Part shown: in pieces, positions 7,158 to 16,158 of the stretch
Position numbering within the stretch: position 1 is the stretch's first letter
Layout of the letters: each line of letters opens with the position of its first letter
NCBI RefSeq assembly: GCF_001941845.1
Contig: NZ_CP018870.1
Span: 4,000,501 to 4,064,500 of the forward strand
Direction: 5' to 3'
Source of the DNA: Streptomyces sp. TN58
Lineage (GTDB): Bacteria; Actinomycetota; Actinomycetes; Streptomycetales; Streptomycetaceae
DNA: 64,000 nucleotides
Notes under the pieces: generated by a model
Told to the model about the DNA's origin: nothing
Seen by the model: the letters and a program-made list of their open reading frames with translations, nothing else
The model's database searches: none
Translations under genes and position numbers: made by a program

Positions 7158-10100
7158 ATGTTTCACGTGAAACCGATCGACTCGCGCCTGCTCCGGTACG
7201 CCCGTTCCACCCGTCTCTTCCTGGGGGCGGTGGTGGCTCTGGGACTGGCCGGGGCGGGTCTGGTCGTCGGTCAGGCGATGCTCATCGCCGAGATCGTGGT
7301 CGGTGCCTTCGAGGAGGGCCTCGACAGCGCCGCACTGCGTACACCGCTGCTCCTGCTCGCCGCGGTGGCGCTCGGCAGGGCGCTGATCGCATGGCTGACG
7401 GAGCTGGCCGCACACCGCGCGAGCGCGGCGGTCAAGTCGGAGCTGCGCCGGCGGCTGCTGGACCGGGCGGCGGAGATCGGGCCCGGGCGCCGCAGTGGTA
7501 GGCGGACCGGGTCGCTAATCTCCCTGGCCACCCGGGGCGTGGACGCGCTCGACGACTACTTCTCCCGCTACCTGCCCCAGTTGGGGCTCGCGGTCGTGGT
7601 GCCGGTGGCGGTGCTCGCCCGTATCGTCACCGAGGACTGGGTGTCGGCGGCCATCATCGTGGTCACCCTCCCCCTGATCCCGGTGTTCATGGTCCTCATC
7701 GGCATGGCCACCCAGTCCCGGATGGACCGCCAGTGGCGGCTCCTCTCGCGGCTGTCGGGACATTTCCTGGACGTGGTGGCCGGCCTCCCCACGCTGAAGG
7801 TGTTCGGCCGGGCGAAGGCGCAGGCCGAATCGATCCGCAAGATCACCGATGACTACCGGCGGGCGACGATGCGGACGCTGCGCATCGCGTTCCTGTCGTC
7901 CTTCGCCCTGGAACTGCTGGCGACCCTGTCGGTCGCGCTGGTGGCGGTGACCATCGGCATGCGGTTGGTCCACGGCGAACTGGACCTCTACACCGGTCTG
8001 GTCATCCTCATCCTGGCGCCCGAGGCCTACCTGCCGTTGCGGCAGGTGGGAGCGCAGTACCACGCGGCCGCGGAAGGGCTGGCGGCCGCCGAGGAGATCT
8101 TCGAGGTCCTGGAGACCCCCACCGACGGCCCGGCGGGTACGGCGTCCCTGCCGGGCGGCGTCCCCCTGCGCATCGAGATCGACGGGGTCGCCGTCCGCTA
8201 CGAGGGGCGCGACGAGGACTCGCCCCGTTGCGTCTCGCTGACCGTCGGACCGGGGGAGTGCGTGGCCCTCACCGGTCCCAGCGGGGCCGGCAAGTCCACC
8301 CTGCTCCAGGTGCTGCTGGGATTCGTGCGGCCGACCGCCGGGCGGGTACGCATCGCGGGCACGGACCTGGCCGAACTGTCCCCCGAGCACTGGCGGCAGC
8401 AGATCGCCTGGGTGCCGCAGCGGCCGCACCTCTTCGCCGGGACGGTCGCCGCGAACGTACGGCTGGCCCGCCCGGACGCCGGTGACAGCGAGGTGGCCGC
8501 CGCCCTGGAGGACGCCGGCGCCTGGGAGTTCGTGTCCGCGCTGCCGCACGGGGCCGAGACCCTGCTGGGCGAAGGCGGTGCGGGCCTGTCCGCCGGGCAG
8601 CGGCAGCGCCTCGCGCTGGCCCGGGCCTTCCTGGCGGACCGGCCTGTGCTGCTGCTGGACGAGCCGACGGCGGCGCTGGACGGCGAGACGGAGGCGGGCA
8701 TCGTGGACGCCGTCCGGCGGCTCTCCGCCGGGCGGACGGTGCTCCTGGTCGTACACCGGCCGGCCCTGCTCGCCGTCGCGGACCGGGTGGTCCACATGAC
8801 CGCCGGTCCCGGTGCCGGTGGTCCCGGGACCGGCGGTACCCGCCCCGGTTCGGCCCCGCTCACCGGACCGCTCCCCCACAGCACGGTGTCCGGGACGGGT
8901 GCGGGGGACCCTTCTCCCGGAGGTGTCGACCCGGACGCCGGCGAGTGGATCCTCGGTGCCGTCCCGGAGCGGGTGAGGCCCGGCGGAACGTCCGGCCCGG
9001 ACACCGCCGACCCGCTGCGCAGGGTGCGGGCGGTCGCCAGGGCATGGCAGGGACGGTTCAGACTGGGGCTGTTGCTCGGGTCGCTGGCCGTCGGCTGCAG
9101 TGTCGGCCTGATGGCCGTGTCGGGCTGGCTGATCTCCAGGGCCTCCGAACAGCCCCCCGTCCTCTATCTGATGGTGGCCGTCACCGCGACCCGGGCCTTC
9201 GGGCTGGGCCGCGCCGTCCTCCGATACGCGGAGCGGCTCGTCTCACACGACGCCGTCCTGCGGATGCTCGCCGACCTGCGGGTGTCGGTGTACCGCCGGC
9301 TGGAGCGCATCGCCCCCGCCGGGCTGCGCGAGCACCGCCGCGGGGACCTGCTGGCCCGGCTGGTCGCCGACGCCGACGCCCTGCAGGACTACTGGCTGCG
9401 CTGGCTGCTGCCCGTCGGTACCGCGGTGCTCGTCGGAACGGGTTCCGTGGCCTTCACCGCCTGGCTGCTGCCCGAGGCAGGAGCGGTGCTCGCCGTCGGG
9501 CTCCTCGCCGCGGGGGCCGGAGTGCCGCTGGTCAGCGGTGCCTGCGCGCGTCGTGCCGAGCGCCGGCTGGCGCCCGCCCGGGGCGAGCTCGCCACCCGGG
9601 TGGCCGACCTGCTCACCGGCACCGCGGAGCTGACCGTCGCCGGGGCGCTGGGGGACCGCAAGGGACTGGCCCGGGAGAGCGACGGAGCCCTGACGCGCAT
9701 CGCCGCCCGCGGCGCCGCCGCGGGCGGGCTGGGTGGCGGGCTGTCCGCCCTCGTCTGCGGACTGACGGTCGTGGCCGCGGCTGCCGCCGCCGCGAACGCG
9801 GTCCAGGACGGGCGGCTGTCCGGGGTCGCCATGGCCGTCGCGGTCCTGACGCCCCTCGCCGCCTTCGAAGCGGTCAGCGGACTCCCCCTCGCCGTGCAGT
9901 ACCGCCAGCGGGTGCGCCGTAGCGCCGAACGGGTCTACGAGGTCATCGACGCCCCCGTCCCCGTCGCCGAGCCGGAGCAGCCCGCGCCGGCCCCCGCCTC
10001 CCCCTTCCCGCTCACGCTGGCCGGGCTGACCGCCCGCCACCCGGGGCAGGAACGGGACGCGCTGCGCGGGCTGGACCTCGTCCTGGAGTCCGGCCGGCGC

Positions 10101-10760
10101 ATTGCCGTCGTCGGCCCCTCCGGCTCGGGCAAGACCACGCTGGCCCAGGTCATGCTCCGGTTCCTGGATCCCGCCGAGGGCTCCTACGCTCTCGGCGGCG
10201 CCGACGCGCGCACCCTCGACGGCGACGACGTACGGGCACTCGTGGGCCTGTGCGCCCAGGACGCGCACCTCTTCGACAGCTCGGTCCGGGAGAACCTGCG
10301 GCTGGCCCGCACCGGGGCGAGCGAGGAACAGCTGCGGGACGCCCTGGCCGCGGCCAGACTGCTGGAGTGGGCGGACAGCCTGCCGGACGGGCTGGACACG
10401 CTGGTCGGAGAGCACGGCGAGCGGATCTCGGGCGGCCAGCGCCAGCGCCTGGCCCTGGCCCGGGCGCTGCTGGCGGACTTCCCCGTACTGGTCCTGGACG
10501 AGCCGGCCGAGCACCTGGACCTCGCCACGGCCGACGCCCTGACCGCGGACCTGCTGGCCGCGACGGAGGGCCGGACCACCGTACTGATCACGCACCGGCT
10601 GGCCGGCCTGGAGGCGGTGGACGAAGTGCTGGTGCTGGACCGTGGGCAGGTCGTGCAGCGCGGCGGGTACGCCGAGCTGGCCGCCGTCGAGGGGCCGCTG
10701 CGCCGGATGCTGGACCGCGAGCGGGAAACGGAAGGGAGTTTGGCCAAGTTTCCCCACTGA
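7158..10760 (+). CDS. cydCD: CydD-CydC fused thiol-reductant ABC exporter
   Basis: One 1200-residue chain contains two complete ABC exporter halves, each a six-helix membrane domain plus ATPase. The first ATPase has Walker A GPSGAGKSTLL near residue 373 and signature LSAGQRQRLALARA near 477. The second has GPSGSGKTTL near 985 and ISGGQRQRLALARA near 1090. In E. coli CydD and CydC are separate proteins of under 600 residues that export cysteine/glutathione and are needed to assemble cytochrome bd; the fused form is usual in Streptomyces. A Pro/Gly/Thr-rich linker of about 100 residues joins the halves. The start codon region MFHVKP is encoded by a parS site. Confidence 0.95.
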   Translation: MFHVKPIDSRLLRYARSTRLFLGAVVALGLAGAGLVVGQAMLIAEIVVGAFEEGLDSAALRTPLLLLAAVALGRALIAWLTELAAHRASAAVKSELRRRLLDRAAEIGPGRRSGRRTGSLISLATRGVDALDDYFSRYLPQLGLAVVVPVAVLARIVTEDWVSAAIIVVTLPLIPVFMVLIGMATQSRMDRQWRLLSRLSGHFLDVVAGLPTLKVFGRAKAQAESIRKITDDYRRATMRTLRIAFLSSFALELLATLSVALVAVTIGMRLVHGELDLYTGLVILILAPEAYLPLRQVGAQYHAAAEGLAAAEEIFEVLETPTDGPAGTASLPGGVPLRIEIDGVAVRYEGRDEDSPRCVSLTVGPGECVALTGPSGAGKSTLLQVLLGFVRPTAGRVRIAGTDLAELSPEHWRQQIAWVPQRPHLFAGTVAANVRLARPDAGDSEVAAALEDAGAWEFVSALPHGAETLLGEGGAGLSAGQRQRLALARAFLADRPVLLLDEPTAALDGETEAGIVDAVRRLSAGRTVLLVVHRPALLAVADRVVHMTAGPGAGGPGTGGTRPGSAPLTGPLPHSTVSGTGAGDPSPGGVDPDAGEWILGAVPERVRPGGTSGPDTADPLRRVRAVARAWQGRFRLGLLLGSLAVGCSVGLMAVSGWLISRASEQPPVLYLMVAVTATRAFGLGRAVLRYAERLVSHDAVLRMLADLRVSVYRRLERIAPAGLREHRRGDLLARLVADADALQDYWLRWLLPVGTAVLVGTGSVAFTAWLLPEAGAVLAVGLLAAGAGVPLVSGACARRAERRLAPARGELATRVADLLTGTAELTVAGALGDRKGLARESDGALTRIAARGAAAGGLGGGLSALVCGLTVVAAAAAAANAVQDGRLSGVAMAVAVLTPLAAFEAVSGLPLAVQYRQRVRRSAERVYEVIDAPVPVAEPEQPAPAPASPFPLTLAGLTARHPGQERDALRGLDLVLESGRRIAVVGPSGSGKTTLAQVMLRFLDPAEGSYALGGADARTLDGDDVRALVGLCAQDAHLFDSSVRENLRLARTGASEEQLRDALAAARLLEWADSLPDGLDTLVGEHGERISGGQRQRLALARALLADFPVLVLDEPAEHLDLATADALTADLLAATEGRTTVLITHRLAGLEAVDEVLVLDRGQVVQRGGYAELAAVEGPLRRMLDRERETEGSLAKFPH
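7160..7173. other. parS site (perfect), at cydCD start
   Basis: GTTTCACGTGAAAC, the 14-bp Streptomyces ParB-binding consensus, overlaps the ATG of cydCD (7158-7160) and encodes FHVK as residues 2-5. Confidence 0.9.
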
Positions 10761-10776
10761 TGGGAGGCTCAAGGAC

Positions 10777-12528
10777 ATGTCAGCGCAGCCGTCGCAGGAA
10801 CCACCGGATCCCCTGCCGGATCCGTCGCAGGCGCCACCGGGCCCGTCGGCGGCGGCCACCGAGGCCACGAGGAGCCTGCACGGCCTGTCCACCGAGCTCA
10901 CGGCCCGGGTGCCACAGCTGCTGGAGGCCATGCGGTCGGTCGGTACCGGCCTGGAGCTCCATTCCACGCTCGACCGCATCTGCGAGACCGCGGCCGAGCT
11001 GGCGGACGCCCGCTACGCGGCGATCGGAGTCGTCGACACGGAGGGCCGGGGGCTTTCGGACTTCGTCACCCACGGGATCAGTCCCGAGCTGGCCCGGCAG
11101 ATCGGTCACCGCCCGGACGGAAAGCGGGGCCTGCTCGGCGCGTTGATCTCGCACTCCGACACCGTGCGGCTCGCCGATCTGACGAAGGACCCGCGCTCGG
11201 CGGGCTTCCCGGCGCACCACCCGCCCATGAAGACCTTCCTCGGTGTCCCGATCCGGGTGCAGGGGGAGATCTTCGGCAATCTGTACCTGGCCGAGAAGAA
11301 CGGCGGCGTCGAGTTCAACGACTACGACCTCCACATGGTCCGGGTGCTGGCCACCGAGGCCGGCATCGCCATCGGCAACGCCCGCCTGTACGAGGCCGCC
11401 ACCCAGCGCGAGCGCTGGATCGACGGCTCGGTCGCGGTCACCACCGCTCTGCTCTCCGGCGGCGACGCCGACGACGCTCTCGCGGTGGTGGCCGAGCAGG
11501 CCCGCCGACTGGCCGACTCGGCTGCCGGGATCGTCCTGCTGCCGGCGGAGGAAGGCGGGATGGAGATCGTCGCGGTGTCGGCGGACAACCCCGCCACATC
11601 GCTCGGTGTGGTGATCCCCGCCGAGAGCCCGGTGGTGGACCACCTGCTGCGGGGGAATCCGGTGTTCACCGACAACGCCTCGTCGGACCCCCGCATGATC
11701 AGCCGGCTCACCAGCCAGTACGGCCCCTGCATGATGCTTCCCCTGCACAGCGGAGGGCGGGTGCTGGGTGCATTGGTCACTCCCCGCGCCCGCGGCCAGC
11801 GGCCTTTCACCGAGGCGGAGCGGACCCTGGCCACTCAGTTCGCCTCACAGGCCGCTCTCGCGCTGATGATGGCCGAGGCACAGCGCGACCGAGAGCGGCT
11901 GGCGGTCTTCGAGGACCGTGACCGGATCGCCCGTGACCTGCACGACCTCGTCATCCAGCGGCTGTTCGCCACCGGATTGATGCTGGAGGGTGCGCAGCGC
12001 CGGTCGATCGTCCCCGAGGTGCGCGACGGTGTGGGCAAGGCCGTGGACGAACTGGACGTGACGATCCAGGAGATCCGCACGGCGATCTACGCCCTTCAGC
12101 AGGGGCCCGCGGAAGCCCCGTCCGGGCTGCGCACCCGCCTCCTGCGGGAGATCAACATGGCGGCCGTCCCGCTGGGCTTCAAGCCCTCCCACCGATTCCT
12201 CGGAGCGATCGACACGCTCGTCGGCGAGCTGGTGGGCAAGAACCTGATCGCCGCGCTGCGCGAGGCGCTGTCCAACGCCTTCCGGCACGCCGAGGCGTCC
12301 CGGATCGAGGTGGTCCTGGACTGCACCGTCACCCTGCCGGACGGCAGGGCCGGAGTCCGGCTTGAGGTGGCCGACGACGGGGTGGGCATTCCCGAGCACG
12401 GTCGGCGCAGCGGCCTGCGCAACCTGCGGCGGCGGGCGGAGTCGCTGGGCGGCACGAGCTCCTACGGTCCCGGCATCGGAGACGGCGGCCGCGGGACCAC
12501 CCTGGTGTGGGAGGCCCCTCTCCAGTAG
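10777..12528 (+). CDS. GAF-domain sensor histidine kinase (DevS/DosS type)
   Basis: The 583-residue protein has a Pro-rich N-terminus, two tandem GAF domains (about 45-205 and 220-365), a HisKA_3 dimerisation helix with phospho-acceptor His389 in RDRIARDLHDLVIQRL, and an ATPase domain with VADDGVGIP and SGLRNLRRRAESLGG. The architecture is that of mycobacterial DevS/DosS, which senses O2, NO or redox through haem in the first GAF. It lies 16 nt after cydCD and is probably in the same transcript, fitting a role in oxygen/redox signalling. No response regulator is adjacent, so its partner is elsewhere. The ATG at 10777 follows GGGAGG. Confidence 0.92.
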   Translation: MSAQPSQEPPDPLPDPSQAPPGPSAAATEATRSLHGLSTELTARVPQLLEAMRSVGTGLELHSTLDRICETAAELADARYAAIGVVDTEGRGLSDFVTHGISPELARQIGHRPDGKRGLLGALISHSDTVRLADLTKDPRSAGFPAHHPPMKTFLGVPIRVQGEIFGNLYLAEKNGGVEFNDYDLHMVRVLATEAGIAIGNARLYEAATQRERWIDGSVAVTTALLSGGDADDALAVVAEQARRLADSAAGIVLLPAEEGGMEIVAVSADNPATSLGVVIPAESPVVDHLLRGNPVFTDNASSDPRMISRLTSQYGPCMMLPLHSGGRVLGALVTPRARGQRPFTEAERTLATQFASQAALALMMAEAQRDRERLAVFEDRDRIARDLHDLVIQRLFATGLMLEGAQRRSIVPEVRDGVGKAVDELDVTIQEIRTAIYALQQGPAEAPSGLRTRLLREINMAAVPLGFKPSHRFLGAIDTLVGELVGKNLIAALREALSNAFRHAEASRIEVVLDCTVTLPDGRAGVRLEVADDGVGIPEHGRRSGLRNLRRRAESLGGTSSYGPGIGDGGRGTTLVWEAPLQ

Positions 12529-12539
12529 GGCACCGCTGC

Positions 12540-13427
12540 CTACGCCTGGTGCCGCGTGAGGCGTTCGGCCAGAATGCGCTCGATCACGACGGCGACCCCG
12601 TCCTCGTTGTTGGCGACCGTGCGGCCGGACGCGGCCGTGATCACGTCGGGGTGGGCGTTGCCCATCGCGTAGGAGGTGCCGGCCCAGCTGAGCATCTCCA
12701 CGTCGTTCGGCATGTCCCCGAACGCGACGACCTCCTCGGGGGAGATGCCCCGTTCGGCACAGCACAGGGCCAGGGTGCTCGCCTTGGACACGCCGTGCCC
12801 GCTGACTTCCAGCAGGGAGGTGGGGCTGGACCGGGTGATCGACGCATACGCGCCCGCGGCGGAGCGGGCCAGTACGAGGAACTCGTCCGGGGTGATGTCG
12901 GCGTGGTGCGCCAGCAGCTTGAGTACGGGCGGGGCGCTTGCGTCCGCGTACTCGTGGAGCAGTTCCTCGGCGGTCGCGAGCTTCGCGCCCGGATCCTTGA
13001 AGAAGGGCGGGTAGTCCGGCTCGTAGTTGATGCCGGTGGTCAGCTCGACCGCGAAGGACGTGCCGGGCGCCTCGGCGCGCAGGGCTTCGACGACGGAGAG
13101 TGCGGCCTGTCTGGGGAGAGCCCTGACCTGGACGAACTCCCGCCCGGCGTGCAGGTCGACGACCGCCGCGCCATTGGCGCAGATGGCGAGGCCGTGACCG
13201 TGGACGTGGTCGGCGACCACATCCATCCATCGCGCAGGCCGGCCGGTGACGAAGAAGACCTCGATACCCGCCTCCTCGGCAGCGGCCAGTGCGGCCACGG
13301 TGCGCGGTGAGACGGACTTGTCGTCATGCAGCAGGGTGCCGTCAAGGTCGGTGGCGATAAGCCGGGGCATGCGCGTTGGCCCGTCCGGGCGCTGGGGAGC
13401 CGAGGTCACGGCTCCATCTTCACCCAT
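12540..13427 (-). CDS. Cof-type HAD phosphatase
   Basis: A HAD-superfamily hydrolase of the Cof/IIB subfamily, about 295 residues. Motif I is [11 protein letters not shown] with the nucleophilic Asp, motif II is FFVTGRP, motif III the Lys in the STLALCC region, and motif IV is [13 protein letters not shown]. These enzymes dephosphorylate sugar phosphates, FMN or related small molecules. The exact start is uncertain: ATG 13427, GTG 13409 and ATG 13370 are all in frame; a longer frame to 13484 would run into a parS site and is unlikely. It is convergent with the kinase and divergent from the oxidoreductase. Confidence 0.85.
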   Translation of the reverse strand: MGEDGAVTSAPQRPDGPTRMPRLIATDLDGTLLHDDKSVSPRTVAALAAAEEAGIEVFFVTGRPARWMDVVADHVHGHGLAICANGAAVVDLHAGREFVQVRALPRQAALSVVEALRAEAPGTSFAVELTTGINYEPDYPPFFKDPGAKLATAEELLHEYADASAPPVLKLLAHHADITPDEFLVLARSAAGAYASITRSSPTSLLEVSGHGVSKASTLALCCAERGISPEEVVAFGDMPNDVEMLSWAGTSYAMGNAHPDVITAASGRTVANNEDGVAVVIERILAERLTRHQA

Positions 13428-13477
13428 GTGAGCGCCGGACCGGACCATGATCAAGCCAGGCGGGCGCCGTTGGCGGT

Positions 13478-13491
13478 GTTTCACGTGGAAC
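13478..13491. other. parS-like site (one mismatch)
   Basis: GTTTCACGTGGAAC differs from the parS consensus at one base (A to G) and is 19 bp from the perfect site that follows, so the two probably form a ParB-binding pair. Confidence 0.65.
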
Positions 13492-13496
13492 GCGAT

Positions 13497-13510
13497 GTTT
13501 CACGTGAAAC
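13497..13510. other. parS site (perfect)
   Basis: GTTTCACGTGAAAC in the divergent promoter region between the Cof phosphatase and the flavin-dependent oxidoreductase. Confidence 0.92.
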
Positions 13511-13534
13511 ATCGGCCCGCCGTACGCTCGACGC

Positions 13535-14440
13535 ATGAGTCTGCGACTGAGCACGGTGATCCTTCCGGTACGTCGATGGCACGAAGGAGGTCGGGACCAG
13601 TGGCTGCGGGCTGAGCAGCTCGGGTTCCACACGGCCTACACCTATGACCACCTGTCGTGGCGGAGCTTCCGAGACGGCCCGTGGTTCGGTGCGGTGCCCA
13701 CTCTGACCGCGGCGGCCGCCGCCACCGAGCGGCTGCGTCTGGGCACGCTCGTCACCTCGCCGAACTTCCGTCACCCGGTGACCCTTGCCAAGGACCTCAT
13801 GACCTTGGACGACGTCTCGGGCGGCCGTGTCACTCTCGGCATCGGCGCCGGCGGCAACGGGTTCGACGCGACGGCGCTGGGGCAGGAGGCCTGGTCCCCG
13901 CGTGAGCGCGCCGACCGCTTCGCCGAGTTCGTGCCGCTGCTGGACCGGCTGCTGAGCGAAGGCTCCGTGAGCCACGAGGGCACCTTCTACTCGGCCGAGG
14001 AGGCCCGCAACATCCCTGGTTGTGTGCAGGGGCCGCGGCTGCCGTTCGCGATCGCCGCGACCGGCCCGCGCGGTCTGCGGCTCGCTGCCCGGCACGGGCA
14101 GGCCTGGGTGACCACGGGTGATCCGAAGCTCTTTGAGGACGGCACCCCCGAGCAGTCGCTGGAGGCCCTGCGCGGGCAGCTCGAACGGCTCGACAAGGCC
14201 TTCGTGGAGATCGGCCGGGCCCCCGGGCCCATGGAGAAGATCCTGCTGACCGGCTTCACGCCCGAGGCCAACACCGTGCTGGAGTCGCTGGATGCGTTCG
14301 TCGACTTCGCGGGCCGGCACCGCGAGCTCGGATTCACGGAGCTGGTCATCCACGCCCCGATCCCGGACTCCGACTTCGCCGCCGACGAGGCGGTCTTCGA
14401 GAAGATCGCCACCGAGGCCCTGGCACAGCTCGACAGCTGA
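13535..14440 (+). CDS. LLM-class flavin-dependent oxidoreductase
   Basis: The 301-residue product is a luciferase-like monooxygenase-fold enzyme using FMN or coenzyme F420. Typical segments are WLRAEQLGFHTAYTYDHL, ATERLRLGTLV, NFRHPVTLAKDLMTLDDVSGGRVTLGIGAG and RLPFAIAATGPRGLRLAARHG. Such enzymes oxidise or reduce diverse small molecules; the substrate is not indicated by neighbours. The ATG at 13535 lies 25 bp after a parS site. Confidence 0.87.
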   Translation: MSLRLSTVILPVRRWHEGGRDQWLRAEQLGFHTAYTYDHLSWRSFRDGPWFGAVPTLTAAAAATERLRLGTLVTSPNFRHPVTLAKDLMTLDDVSGGRVTLGIGAGGNGFDATALGQEAWSPRERADRFAEFVPLLDRLLSEGSVSHEGTFYSAEEARNIPGCVQGPRLPFAIAATGPRGLRLAARHGQAWVTTGDPKLFEDGTPEQSLEALRGQLERLDKAFVEIGRAPGPMEKILLTGFTPEANTVLESLDAFVDFAGRHRELGFTELVIHAPIPDSDFAADEAVFEKIATEALAQLDS

Positions 14441-14491
14441 TCCGTCACTCGTCGCAGCTCCGTAGGAAGCGGGCGGGACGCGCTCGCGTAG

Positions 14492-14533
14492 GCCCCGCCG
14501 CCCCGCCCACAGGGCACGGTGCGCCGGCGGGGC
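14492..14533. terminator. Possible bidirectional terminator
   Basis: GCCCCGCCG and CGGCGGGGC form a 9-bp stem with a 24-nt loop between the convergent oxidoreductase and kptA genes. The long loop makes this weak. Confidence 0.35.
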
Positions 14534-15072
14534 TACTGGAAGCGGAGGAACTGCGGGGGCACGGCGTCCACCAGCCAGACCCCGTTGGCGCTGATCCGGA
14601 AGACGTGCCCGGCCGTACGCATCGCCCCGGCGTCCACGCCGAGCACGACGGGCCTGCCGCGGCGGGCGCCCACCCGGGTCGCGGTCTCCCGGTCGGGGGA
14701 CAGGTGCACGTGGTGCCGGGCCATCGGCCGCAGGCCCTCGGCGCGGATGGAGTCGAGGGTGGCGGCCACGGTGCCGTGGTAGAGGTACGCGGGCGGTTCG
14801 GCCTCCGGCAGGTCCAGGTCCACGGCCACCGTGTGTCCCTGGCTGGCGCGGATGCGGGTGCCGTCGACGGCGAACCGCTGCTTGTCGTTGGCGGCCACGA
14901 CGTGGTCGAGCTCGGCGCGGCTGATGTGGAAGCCGTGCGCGGCGGCGGCGCGCAGCAGGTCGTCGATCTCCACCCAGCCGTGAGGATCGAGCGTCAGTCC
15001 GATCCGTTCCGGCTGGTGTCGCAGATGTTTTGAGACGTATTTGGACACCTTCACGGTGCGTCTTTCATCCAT
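14533..15072 (-). CDS. kptA: RNA 2'-phosphotransferase (Tpt1/KptA family)
   Basis: The 179-residue protein matches Tpt1/KptA: KVSKYVSKHLRHQPERIGL with LDPHGWVEIDDLL at the N-terminal winged-helix half, RIRASQGHTVAV, then YHGTVAATLDSI, RHHVHLSPD and RRGRPVVLGVDA in the ADP-ribosyltransferase-like half. The catalytic Arg-His-Arg-Arg set is represented by the LRH, RASQGH and HVHLS blocks. In fungi Tpt1 removes the 2'-phosphate left by tRNA ligation, using NAD+. Bacteria lack that splicing pathway, so the native target is unclear (RNA 2'-phosphate repair or NAD+-dependent modification). The ATG at 15072 gives the conserved MDERRTVKVSK start. Confidence 0.9.
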   Translation of the reverse strand: MDERRTVKVSKYVSKHLRHQPERIGLTLDPHGWVEIDDLLRAAAAHGFHISRAELDHVVAANDKQRFAVDGTRIRASQGHTVAVDLDLPEAEPPAYLYHGTVAATLDSIRAEGLRPMARHHVHLSPDRETATRVGARRGRPVVLGVDAGAMRTAGHVFRISANGVWLVDAVPPQFLRFQ

Positions 15073-15151
15073 GAGCCCCAGCGTGCCCGCTCGGCACGCC
15101 CTCCGGCAGGGATTTTCGGCGGCGGCGCGGCGCTGGACACCCCCTATCGTC

Positions 15152-15177
15152 ATTCCAAGATGCGGAATATATTTTCC
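15152..15177. promoter_or_regulatory. AT-rich promoter/operator upstream of aquaporin
   Basis: ATTCC-7-GGAAT (15152-15168) overlaps GGAATATATTTTCC (15164-15177), an AT-rich island in GC-rich DNA 27-52 bp upstream of the aquaporin start. It looks like a promoter with a repressor half-site pair. Confidence 0.4.
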
Positions 15178-15203
15178 ATTATCACTTCTGCCTTGGGGGG
15201 CCC

Positions 15204-16040
15204 ATGACACCTCAGACCTCTCTCCCACGCCGTGCGGCTGCCGAGCTGATCGGGACCGCCGGCCTGCTCATGGTCGTGATCGGATCCGGGCTCAAGGCCG
15301 CGGAGCTCAGTCCCGACACCGGTGTGGCCCTCCTCGCCAACTCGTTCGTGTCGGCGATCGGTCTCGGTCTGATCGTCACTCTCCTCGGCCCGCTGTCCGG
15401 TGCCCATCTCAACCCGGTGGTGACCCTCACCTCCTGGTGGGCCGGCCGCACCGGCGGTACAGGGCTCGGCGGCCGTGAGGTGTCCGTCTACGTCACCGCA
15501 CAGACGGCCGGTGCCATCGGTGGCGCCGTCCTCGCGGAGGCCATGTTCGGCCGGCCTCCGGGCAGCTTCGCCACCCAGGTGCGCGACGGGGGCCATCTGC
15601 TCGTCGGCGAGGTGATCGCCACCGCCGGCCTCGTCCTGGTGATCCAGGGGCTGGGGCGTATCGGGCGCGCCGGGCTGATACCGGCGGCGGTGGCGGCGTA
15701 CCTCGCGGCCGCGATCTGGTTCACCTCCTCCGGGTCCTTCGCCAACCCCGCCGGCACCATCGGGCGCAGCTTCAGCGACTCCTTCACGGGCATCGCGCCC
15801 GGTTCGCTGCCGGGCTTCGTCGCCGCCCAACTGGCCGGCGGGGTGCTCGGCCTGGTCTTGGCCGCCCTCCTCTACGGGACCGGGGCGAGGGGCGGCGCGA
15901 GCGACCGCTCCGCAGCCGGCGAAGGCTCCGAGGCCGGGGAGCCGAAGCCGGGCGGAACCGCCGTACCGGCTGCGCTCCCCGGGGTCGCCACGGCGGCCGG
16001 GGAGGGCCCTTACAGGGACGCGTACCGGACCGTGGGTTGA
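15204..16040 (+). CDS. Aquaporin / MIP-family channel
   Basis: A 278-residue membrane channel with six predicted helices and the two pore half-helices: SGAHLNPVVTL (NPV replacing the first NPA) and GSFANPAGTIGRSFSD (canonical second NPA). The C-terminal 55 residues are a Gly/Ala-rich soluble tail without resemblance to a domain. MIP channels pass water, glycerol or neutral solutes such as arsenite; the NPV variant and small residues around the second motif leave the solute open. It stands alone, divergent from kptA. Confidence 0.88.
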   Translation: MTPQTSLPRRAAAELIGTAGLLMVVIGSGLKAAELSPDTGVALLANSFVSAIGLGLIVTLLGPLSGAHLNPVVTLTSWWAGRTGGTGLGGREVSVYVTAQTAGAIGGAVLAEAMFGRPPGSFATQVRDGGHLLVGEVIATAGLVLVIQGLGRIGRAGLIPAAVAAYLAAAIWFTSSGSFANPAGTIGRSFSDSFTGIAPGSLPGFVAAQLAGGVLGLVLAALLYGTGARGGASDRSAAGEGSEAGEPKPGGTAVPAALPGVATAAGEGPYRDAYRTVG

Positions 16041-16053
16041 GACGCCGTCTCGG

Positions 16054-16083
16054 TTGCCCACAGGGAAAGGGCACTTGTCCACA
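16054..16083. other. DnaA-box pair between aquaporin and MerR genes
   Basis: TTGTCCACA at 16075-16083 is a perfect Streptomyces DnaA box, and TTGCCCACA at 16054-16062 differs at one base. Both are on the + strand in the 118-bp convergent gap. Confidence 0.55.
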
Positions 16084-16158
16084 GCTGTTTGGGCGGGTTT
16101 TGGCGGCAAACGAGTGATCCGCCCTGGGGAAACCGGGGACCCGGGGCACCGCATACGT

